From JAHRAW01 sp965249835 (GTDB lineage: Bacteria; Pseudomonadota; Gammaproteobacteria; Arenicellales; Poriferihabitantaceae), in contig CBDFMY010000003.1 in NCBI GenBank assembly GCA_965249835.1, positions 186,001 to 250,000 on the forward strand: a stretch of DNA of 64,000 nt, given 5' to 3'. This document shows positions 57,751-64,000 of this stretch, one piece after another. Made by a program: the position numbers and the translations under genes. Under the pieces are notes generated by a model that saw only the letters and a list, made by a program, of their open reading frames with translations, searched no databases and had not been told where the DNA came from. Numbering within the stretch: the first letter of the stretch is position 1; every line of letters begins with the position of its first letter.

Positions 57751-60342
57751 TTATTTGCCGGTGTCGCAGGAAAAAACAAATTCGTCGCCTGCACAAGAAA
57801 CCTTGACCATGCCGCCGGGCGGAAAGCCGCCTTCGAGGATGCCCTGCGCCAGCGGGTTTTCGATTTCGTTTTGAATCGTCCGCTTCAACGGACGCGCACC
57901 GAATACCGGATCGAAGCCGGCTTCGGCCAGTTTGGCGAGTGCCTCGTTGGAAATTTCAATGGTCATGTCGCGTTGCGCCAGACGGCGTTGCAGAAATCCA
58001 AGTTGGATCTGCGCGATCTGCACAAGTTGATCTTTCTCCAGCGGGTGAAACACCACCATGTCGTCAATGCGGTTGATGAACTCCGGCCGAAAGTGCGATG
58101 CCGCAATTTCCAACACCGCGCTTTTCATCGCTTCGTAACTGTCGTTGCCACTCATCTCCTGAATCATCTGCGAGCCGAGGTTGGAAGTCATGATGATCAC
58201 GGTGTTGCGAAAATCCACGGTGCGGCCGTGGCCGTCGGTCAGGCGGCCGTCGTCCAACACCTGCAGCAGCACATTGAACACATCGGCGTGCGCCTTTTCC
58301 ACTTCATCAAGCAGGATTACCGAATACGGGCGGCGGCGCACCGCTTCGGTCAGGTAGCCGCCTTCCTCGTAGCCGACATAGCCCGGCGGCGCACCGATCA
58401 TGCGCGCCACCGAATGTTTTTCCATAAACTCGGACATATCTATTCGCACCAGAGACTGCTCGGAGTCGAATAAAAATTCCGCCAGTGCCTTGGTCAGTTC
58501 GGTCTTGCCGACGCCGGTGGGACCGAGGAACAGAAACGAACCATACGGACGATTCGGGTCCGACAACCCGGCACGGGAACGCCGGATGGCGTTTGCCACC
58601 GCGGTAATGGCTTCATTCTGGCCAATGACCCGACGGTGCAGGTTGTCTTCCATGCGCAGCAGTTTTTCCTTCTCGCCTTCCAGCATTTTTGCCACCGGAA
58701 TGCCGCTCCAACTCGACACCACCTCGGCGATTTCGTCCTGATTGACGCGGTTGCGTAACAAGGTCATGGCCACGCCTTCGCGCTCGACCTCACTTACCGC
58801 CGCCAGTTGTTTTTCGAGTTCGGGAATTTTTCCGTATTGCAATTCCGACATGCGCGTCAAGTCGCCGGCGCGTCGCGCCGCTTCCAATTCGGTGCGCGCA
58901 CGGTCGATTTCTTCTTTGATGTGCTGACTGCCTTGCACCGCGGCTTTCTCGGCGCGCCAAATTTCATCCAGGTCGGCGTATTCGCGTTCCAGTTTTTCGA
59001 TTTCGGTTTCCAAATCTTTCAATCTTTTGACTGAAGCATCATCGCTTTCTTTTTTCAATGCCTCGCGCTCAATCTTCAATTGAATCAAGCGGCGGTCGAG
59101 ACGATCCATTGCCTCCGGCTTGGAATCGATTTCCATGCGGATGCGGCTGGCCGCTTCGTCCACCAGATCAATGGCTTTGTCCGGCAGGTTGCGATCGGTG
59201 ATGTAGCGATGCGACAAAGTCGCGGCGGCGACGATGGCCGGGTCGGTGATGTCGACACCATGATGCACTTCATAGCGCTCCTTGAGGCCACGCAGGATGG
59301 CGATGGTGTCCTCCACGCTCGGCTCGACCACCAATACTTTCTGGAAGCGCCGCTCAAGCGCCGCATCTTTTTCGATGTGCTTGCGATATTCATCCAGCGT
59401 GGTCGCACCAACGCAATGCAATTCGCCACGCGCCAGCGCCGGCTTCAACATTTGGCTCGCGTCCATGGCGCCTTCGGCGGCACCGGCTCCGACCACGGTG
59501 TGCAGTTCATCTATGAATAAAATGATGCGCCCTTCCTGCTTGACGAGATCGTTCAACACCGCTTTCAACCGCTCCTCAAATTCGCCGCGGTATTTCGCGC
59601 CGGCTACCAACGCACCCAGGTCAAGGGCGAGTACGCGTTTGTTCTTGATACCATCCGGCACTTCGCCATTGACGATGCGCTGCGCGAGACCTTCGATAAT
59701 CGCGGTTTTGCCGACCCCGGGCTGGCCAATCAGCACCGGGTTGTTTTTGGTGCGCCGCTGCAACACTTGAATAGCGCGGCGGATTTCGTCATCGCGGCCG
59801 ATTACCGGGTCGAGTTTTCCCTGCTCGGCGCGTTCGGTGATGTCGATGGTGTATTTTTCCAACGCCTGACGTTGCTCTTCGGCGTTGGCATCATCCACGG
59901 TTTTGCCGTCTCGCATCGACTCGATGGCTTTATCCAACCCGTTTTTGGATGCGCCGGCATCGCGCAACATTTTGCCGAGCGCGTCTTTGCGCTCCAGCGC
60001 GGCGAGCACGAACAACTCGCTGGCGATGTATTGATCGTTGCGTACTTGTGCTTGTTTGTCGGCGACATTGAGTAGCGCGCCGAGGTCGTTGGAAAAATGA
60101 ACTTCGCCCTCGTTTCCATCCACCTGCGCCACGCGATCCAACGCTTCACCGAGCGCAGAGCGCAAACGATTGAGGTTGACATTTCCCTTCAACAGCAGGG
60201 GCCGCACACTGCTGCCGTCCTGTTCGAGCATCGCCAGCATCACATGCAACGGCTCGATGAACTGATGCCCACGACCGACCGCCAGGCTCTGCGCCTCGGC
60301 CAGTGCCAATTGAAATTTCGCAGTCAACTTGTCCAAACGCAT
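57751..60342 (-). CDS. clpB: ATP-dependent chaperone ClpB
   Basis: This 863-residue Hsp100 disaggregase has an N-domain (RLDKLTAKFQLALAEAQSLA), first AAA module with Walker A GQPGVGKTAIIEGLAQRI, a long coiled-coil middle domain (about residues 400-530, rich in Glu/Lys/Arg), and a second AAA module with GPTGVGKTELTKALAEFLFD. It works with DnaK to rescue aggregated proteins. A heat-shock-type promoter lies about 60 bases upstream. Length and motifs are normal. Confidence 0.97.
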   Translation of the reverse strand: MRLDKLTAKFQLALAEAQSLAVGRGHQFIEPLHVMLAMLEQDGSSVRPLLLKGNVNLNRLRSALGEALDRVAQVDGNEGEVHFSNDLGALLNVADKQAQVRNDQYIASELFVLAALERKDALGKMLRDAGASKNGLDKAIESMRDGKTVDDANAEEQRQALEKYTIDITERAEQGKLDPVIGRDDEIRRAIQVLQRRTKNNPVLIGQPGVGKTAIIEGLAQRIVNGEVPDGIKNKRVLALDLGALVAGAKYRGEFEERLKAVLNDLVKQEGRIILFIDELHTVVGAGAAEGAMDASQMLKPALARGELHCVGATTLDEYRKHIEKDAALERRFQKVLVVEPSVEDTIAILRGLKERYEVHHGVDITDPAIVAAATLSHRYITDRNLPDKAIDLVDEAASRIRMEIDSKPEAMDRLDRRLIQLKIEREALKKESDDASVKRLKDLETEIEKLEREYADLDEIWRAEKAAVQGSQHIKEEIDRARTELEAARRAGDLTRMSELQYGKIPELEKQLAAVSEVEREGVAMTLLRNRVNQDEIAEVVSSWSGIPVAKMLEGEKEKLLRMEDNLHRRVIGQNEAITAVANAIRRSRAGLSDPNRPYGSFLFLGPTGVGKTELTKALAEFLFDSEQSLVRIDMSEFMEKHSVARMIGAPPGYVGYEEGGYLTEAVRRRPYSVILLDEVEKAHADVFNVLLQVLDDGRLTDGHGRTVDFRNTVIIMTSNLGSQMIQEMSGNDSYEAMKSAVLEIAASHFRPEFINRIDDMVVFHPLEKDQLVQIAQIQLGFLQRRLAQRDMTIEISNEALAKLAEAGFDPVFGARPLKRTIQNEIENPLAQGILEGGFPPGGMVKVSCAGDEFVFSCDTGK

Positions 60343-60404
60343 TTCATGATCCGGTAAAAAAAAATCAAGCCGGCGTGACCGACATCATTTTATGTGTAGG
60401 GAAC

Positions 60405-60432
60405 AAATGGGGCTTGCGTCGCTTCTATTCAA
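60405..60432 (-). promoter_or_regulatory. Sigma-32-type heat-shock promoter of clpB
   Basis: Read on the minus strand, GGTTGAAT (TTGAAT complement of 60427-60432) and CCCCATTT (complement of 60405-60412) are 14 bases apart. The -10 box matches the sigma-32 consensus CCCCATnT. It predicts a start about 55 bases before the clpB ATG. Confidence 0.75.
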
Positions 60433-60461
60433 CCGCCGGATGCTGGGGCGGATGCGCAATC

Positions 60462-61283
60462 TCAGTAGAGTGCCGACTGCAACCCCATGCGATGTTTGAT
60501 GGTGCTGCCGAGTTCTTCCACCGAATAAGCGGTCGAGTCGCAATGCTTGATGTGATAGCGTTGGAATAACGCTTGCGCCATCCGGACTTCCTCGCGGCAT
60601 TGGGCGAGGGATGCGTAGCCGCTGTCGGGGCGACGCTCGGAGCGGATTTGTTGTAGCCGTAGCGGGTCGATGGTGAGCCCGAACACTTTGTCGCGGTGGG
60701 CGAGGATTTCTTCGGGCAACGCACCGCGCGTGAAATCTTCTTCGGTGAGCGGATAATTCGCCGCGTAAAAACCAAAGTGCAACGCCAGATACAAACTGGT
60801 GGGGGTTTTGCCGCAGCGTGACACGCCGATCAGTATCACCGTGGCGCGCCGATAATCGCGCCGATGCAGGCCGTCATCGCAGTGCATGGCGTAATTGACC
60901 GCGCTGATTCGCCGACCGTATTGCGCCGGGTCGGCGATGCCGTGCGCCTTGCCCGCGAGTTGCGAAGCGGACTGTTGCAAGGCGGCTTCCATGCGCCCGA
61001 TGAACGGCTCAAACAGGTTGAAGATTTCCGCGTTGGCGGTTGCCGCGAGTTTCTGATGCTCTTGTTTGGCGAAAGTGGTGAACACCAGCGGCCGCTTGCC
61101 GGAATCCGCCGCCACCTGATTGATGCGGGCGATGGCTTGCTGCAGTTTGTCGCGGTTCTCGATGAACGGCAATGCCTCTTGATTGAACTCGATGGCGGGA
61201 AACTGGCTGAGCAGCGTGTGGCAGATGGTCTCCGCGGTCAGTCCACTGCGGTCGGACAGGATAAAAACCGGATGCGGTGTCAC
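60462..61283 (-). CDS. ppsR: Phosphoenolpyruvate synthase regulatory protein (PSRP, bifunctional kinase/phosphorylase)
   Basis: This 273-residue protein starts PVFILSDRSGLTAETICHTL, the DUF299 signature, and has the phosphate loop LIGVSRCGKTPTSLYLALHFG followed by AANYPL. It switches phosphoenolpyruvate synthase on and off by ADP-dependent phosphorylation and Pi-dependent dephosphorylation of a Thr. The target gene ppsA is not in the window. It lies 119 bases upstream of clpB on the same strand, with clpB having its own promoter. Confidence 0.95.
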   Translation of the reverse strand: MTPHPVFILSDRSGLTAETICHTLLSQFPAIEFNQEALPFIENRDKLQQAIARINQVAADSGKRPLVFTTFAKQEHQKLAATANAEIFNLFEPFIGRMEAALQQSASQLAGKAHGIADPAQYGRRISAVNYAMHCDDGLHRRDYRRATVILIGVSRCGKTPTSLYLALHFGFYAANYPLTEEDFTRGALPEEILAHRDKVFGLTIDPLRLQQIRSERRPDSGYASLAQCREEVRMAQALFQRYHIKHCDSTAYSVEELGSTIKHRMGLQSALY

Positions 61284-61395
61284 GATTGCCTCGTTAGAAT
61301 AATCATCAATGACAACCTACCAAATTCAGGCAGCGAGCAAATGCACCGACCGAGATTAAGGTTGGTTTTGTATGAATGTGTCGGATTACGTTGCA

Positions 61396-62316
61396 CTAAC
61401 CCGACCTACGAGATTCACTGTGTTTCGCTTGTTCCAACAGCCACGCCTTGAACAATTTTATCCGTGGCCACTCCGCGCGGCTGTGGGTGTGGACTATGTG
61501 GTAGGCGTAGTCCAGCGGTAGCGATTCTTTCAGCGGCCTCACCAACCGTCCGCAACGTAGGTCCGTTTCCACCAGCACATCGCCGAATAACGCCACGCCC
61601 TGTCCGCCCAGTGCCGCTTGCATCACCATTTCGGGGCTGGTGAAGCGAATGCCGTGGCTTGTGTCAATGTCGGTAATGCCCACTGCGTATAACCAGGTCT
61701 GCCAGTCAGGCCAGGAGTCGCCCCAGGGATATTCGGGATGTAACAAAGTGTGGGCTTCAAGGTCTTGCGGTGTTTCCAGTTTGGGTCCGGTTTTGAGTAA
61801 CGCCGGGCTGCATACCGGATACGCACACGTCGAAAACAAAGGCACGCTGTCAAGGTCGGGATACACGCCGTCGCCGAAGCGGATGCCAAGGTCAATGTCA
61901 TCGCGTGCGAGGTCAACCAATCCAACGCTGGCATCAATGCGGATGCTCATATCGGGATACGCTTTGTGAAATGCGCCGAGGCGCGGCACCAGCCAGCGCG
62001 CACCGAGGGTTGGCGAAACGGTGACGGTCAGTGGTCGGTTGGTGCTGGCATGATGTATTGAATCCACTGCCGTTGCCAACTGCGTGAAGCTGGCACTGAT
62101 TAGCGGTAGGTAGGCCCGTGCCGGGTCGGTGAGCAAGATTTTTTGGTTGCGGCGGCGGAATAACCTGACACCAAGATAATCCTCAAGCCGCTTTACCTGC
62201 TGGCTAATTGCGCCCGGTGTCACATTCAACTCTGTGGCGGCGCGAGTGAAACTCAAATGCCGCGCCGCAGACTCAAAGGCGCGCAGTGAATTGAGCGGGG
62301 GGAGGCGATGTTTCAT
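61396..62316 (-). CDS. LysR-type transcriptional regulator (GcvA-like)
   Basis: This 306-residue protein has the GcvA-type start LPPLNSLRAFESAARHLSF with a winged helix-turn-helix (RAATELNVTPGAISQQVKRL) and a periplasmic-binding-like effector domain (VTVSPTLGARWLVPRLGAFH, GIRFGDGVYPDLDSVPLF). The ATG at 62316 is preferred over an earlier one at 62337. It is divergent from the EamA carrier at 62478, with 161 bases between them, so regulation of that carrier is likely but not shown. Confidence 0.93.
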   Translation of the reverse strand: MKHRLPPLNSLRAFESAARHLSFTRAATELNVTPGAISQQVKRLEDYLGVRLFRRRNQKILLTDPARAYLPLISASFTQLATAVDSIHHASTNRPLTVTVSPTLGARWLVPRLGAFHKAYPDMSIRIDASVGLVDLARDDIDLGIRFGDGVYPDLDSVPLFSTCAYPVCSPALLKTGPKLETPQDLEAHTLLHPEYPWGDSWPDWQTWLYAVGITDIDTSHGIRFTSPEMVMQAALGGQGVALFGDVLVETDLRCGRLVRPLKESLPLDYAYHIVHTHSRAEWPRIKLFKAWLLEQAKHSESRRSG

Positions 62317-62477
62317 TGTTAGGTTTTCTAAATACAAGTATCAGAATAAAGCGTTTGTATTTGCGGGTTTGCGCCCATATCGTGCGGCTAACCTGCATTG
62401 GCGGGGTCTGGCGATAATGCCACATTATAGAAACTCTAACATGAACACACTGCAAACTGGGTCAACGATACACCGCA

Positions 62478-63350
62478 ATGAACTTTCTCCGTCGCGATGA
62501 ATTATTATTTCTGCTGTTTTGGTGTTCCGGTTACATCGGCGCAAAAATCGGCGTGCCACTGTCCGGTACCTTCACGTTGTTGCTCTACCGCTACGCCATC
62601 GTGGTGTTGCTCGTTGCAGCATATGTCAGCATCCGGCGGCAATGGCACAAACCAAACACTGTCGTTTTCCTGACCGGTTTTTTGGGACACTTCATTTGGC
62701 TGGTAGCAATTCTGAAGTCATTTGAATTTGGCATGAATGCGGGCGCGGCGGCGTTAATTGCAGCGATGCAGCCCATGCTGACCGCGTTATGCGCACCGGT
62801 GTTACTGGGCGAAAAAAACAGCGCGATGAAATGGTTCGGCATCGGGCTCGGCTTTGTCGGTGTGTGCATCTTCGTAAGCGGAGACACGTTGTTTGGAGGA
62901 GTTGCTGTGTGGGTCTATTTATTGCCCGGCATCGCCACCATCAGTCTGACCGCCATCACGCTTTTGGAACGCCATGGCAAACTGCAAACCACCGAACTGC
63001 CGATTATGACTTCATTATTCTGGCAAGGCGCGATCACCTTCACACTACTGGTGCCACTCGCGTGGTGGTTTGAAGATTTTCACGCCGACAACAACACCAC
63101 GTTCCTGTTTTCGGTCATCTGGCTCGCATTAATCGTTTCCATCTCCGCATATGCGATGATGTTTTATTTGATTCGCACACGCGACGCAACGCGCGTCTCA
63201 GCGTTGCAATATTTCGTGCCGCCAGTCACGATGGTGATAGCGTATCTGGTTTTCAAAGAACAACTCAGCATACTCGGCGCGGCGGGTTTGGCGGTCACAT
63301 TAGTCGGTTTTTATTTCATGTACCGCGCCGAGAATCACGCTGATGGATAA
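62478..63350 (+). CDS. EamA/DMT-family transporter
   Basis: This 290-residue inner-membrane carrier has ten hydrophobic segments. Typical blocks are LLFLLFWCSGYIGAKIGVPL, GAAALIAAMQPMLTALCAPV and a last-repeat ISILGAAGLAVTLVGFYFMY-like end. The intergenic region shared with the LysR gene (62317-62477) includes TTATAG, a possible -10, but no firm promoter. Substrate unknown. Confidence 0.92.
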   Translation: MNFLRRDELLFLLFWCSGYIGAKIGVPLSGTFTLLLYRYAIVVLLVAAYVSIRRQWHKPNTVVFLTGFLGHFIWLVAILKSFEFGMNAGAAALIAAMQPMLTALCAPVLLGEKNSAMKWFGIGLGFVGVCIFVSGDTLFGGVAVWVYLLPGIATISLTAITLLERHGKLQTTELPIMTSLFWQGAITFTLLVPLAWWFEDFHADNNTTFLFSVIWLALIVSISAYAMMFYLIRTRDATRVSALQYFVPPVTMVIAYLVFKEQLSILGAAGLAVTLVGFYFMYRAENHADG

Positions 63351-63527
63351 AGCACTTTCAATGATGTACGACAAATTATGCGGTAAGCGCGATTTTGATG
63401 TTTGCATTTTCCTAGGTATAACAAGTCTTTGGGGGCGATATACTGGAACACAAGACAGTAAATGATCCTTGTATCAACCTATGCCCATGAAACTATTTGG
63501 CCAGTTAAGATTATAGAAGTTAATTGA

Positions 63528-64000
63528 ATGGATATGCTTCCGCAATTTGTTGTCGCTGTTTTAGCACTTCTGATTGTCCCCGGCCCGGATATGGTGTTCT
63601 GTATCGCAACCGGTAGTTCACATGGCGCAAAAGGGGCTTTATTTGCGGCTACTGGCGTCGGGGTTGGAGGGATGTTTCTAACTGTGATTACTACATTCAT
63701 CATTTTTTTATCAAACGACTACAACCCCAATGTTTTTGCTTTTCTGCAAATTTTTGGAAGCATATATTTGCTTTATTTGGGCATCACAATTTTAATTTCC
63801 AAAAATGATACGGGTGAGGATGTACGCAAAAAAACCGCGAATTATAGTATTTTCTTGCGAGGGGTAATTACCAACATCTCTAATCCAAAAGCATTGGTAT
63901 TTTTCGTTTCATTTATTCCGCAATTTATTCCATCACATGCGCAAGCACCGCATTTACTTGCTTTGATTTTGGGCACGATATTGTGTGCAATTGGGACAAC
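63528..64000 (+). CDS. LysE/RhtB-family amino-acid exporter (3' end cut by window edge)
   Basis: The frame from the ATG at 63528 stays open to the window edge, about 157 residues. It begins MDMLPQFVVAVLALLIVPGP with DMVFCIATGSSHG, the LysE/RhtB signature. Further hydrophobic segments and the conserved GVITNISNPKALVFFVSF follow. The family exports amino acids or homoserine lactones. The sequence is more AT-rich than the preceding genes. The 177 bases before it show no gene. Confidence 0.88.
   Translation, partial: MDMLPQFVVAVLALLIVPGPDMVFCIATGSSHGAKGALFAATGVGVGGMFLTVITTFIIFLSNDYNPNVFAFLQIFGSIYLLYLGITILISKNDTGEDVRKKTANYSIFLRGVITNISNPKALVFFVSFIPQFIPSHAQAPHLLALILGTILCAIGT

Overview
The window looks like part of a chromosome from a proteobacterium of the gamma/beta group. 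Evidence for this is a complete fourteen-gene NADH:quinone oxidoreductase operon (nuoA-N, with nuoC and nuoD separate), the order tpiA-secG-tRNA-Leu upstream of nuo, ppsR next to clpB, and a FadL-type outer-membrane protein. The repertoire of solute uptake and of nitrile, methylated-amine and peptide catabolism fits a free-living, marine or host-associated heterotroph. That lifestyle and the lineage below class are inference. No transposase, integrase or rRNA gene was seen.

Layout. 1-4.2 kb (minus strand): a truncated endonuclease/exonuclease/phosphatase gene, then a tightly overlapping operon amidase - nitrile hydratase alpha - beta - accessory protein - PaiB-like flavin protein, which would convert nitrile to amide to acid. 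4.2-15 kb (plus): an accessory island built around a type III restriction-modification system. The intact methylase (mod) and helicase-nuclease (res) are 3 kb apart. Between and around them lie a one-piece DarT-DarG toxin/antitoxin fusion, a HEPN-motif protein, an orphan HicB-like protein, a DUF6978-like/DUF1828 pair coupled to res, a PIN-domain pair, and at least three broken pieces of mod or res left between the modules. A small GIY-YIG-like gene and an AAA ATPase follow. 16.8-23.1 kb: a TauD-type dioxygenase, a second endonuclease/exonuclease/phosphatase protein, an MFS carrier, a FadL-like porin, tpiA, secG and tRNA-Leu(GAG).

23.1-26.2 kb is a repeat-rich segment (hairpin elements, a 127-bp tandem array) carrying a Rieske oxygenase and a DoxX protein. 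It separates tRNA-Leu from nuoA, which are often neighbours in related bacteria. 26.3-42.7 kb: nuoA-N with a promoter upstream, interrupted between nuoI and nuoJ by a two-gene type II restriction-modification system read in the same direction. Then ddl. 43.9-50.5 kb (minus): a peptide-type ABC importer operon ending in an amidohydrolase. 50.7-55.6 kb (plus): an EamA carrier, a glutamine-synthetase-like ligase and a trimethylamine-dehydrogenase-like flavoenzyme. A 305-bp tandem duplication at the ligase/flavoenzyme junction has created a chimeric 95-codon reading frame. 55.6-62.3 kb (minus): HyuA-type hydantoinase/oxoprolinase, clpB with a heat-shock-type promoter, ppsR and a LysR regulator. 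62.5 kb to the end (plus): a second EamA carrier and a truncated LysE-family exporter.

The features most worth attention are the shuffled type III island with its fused DarTG, the restriction-modification system inside the respiratory complex I operon, and the microhomology-mediated duplication that made a new chimeric gene.
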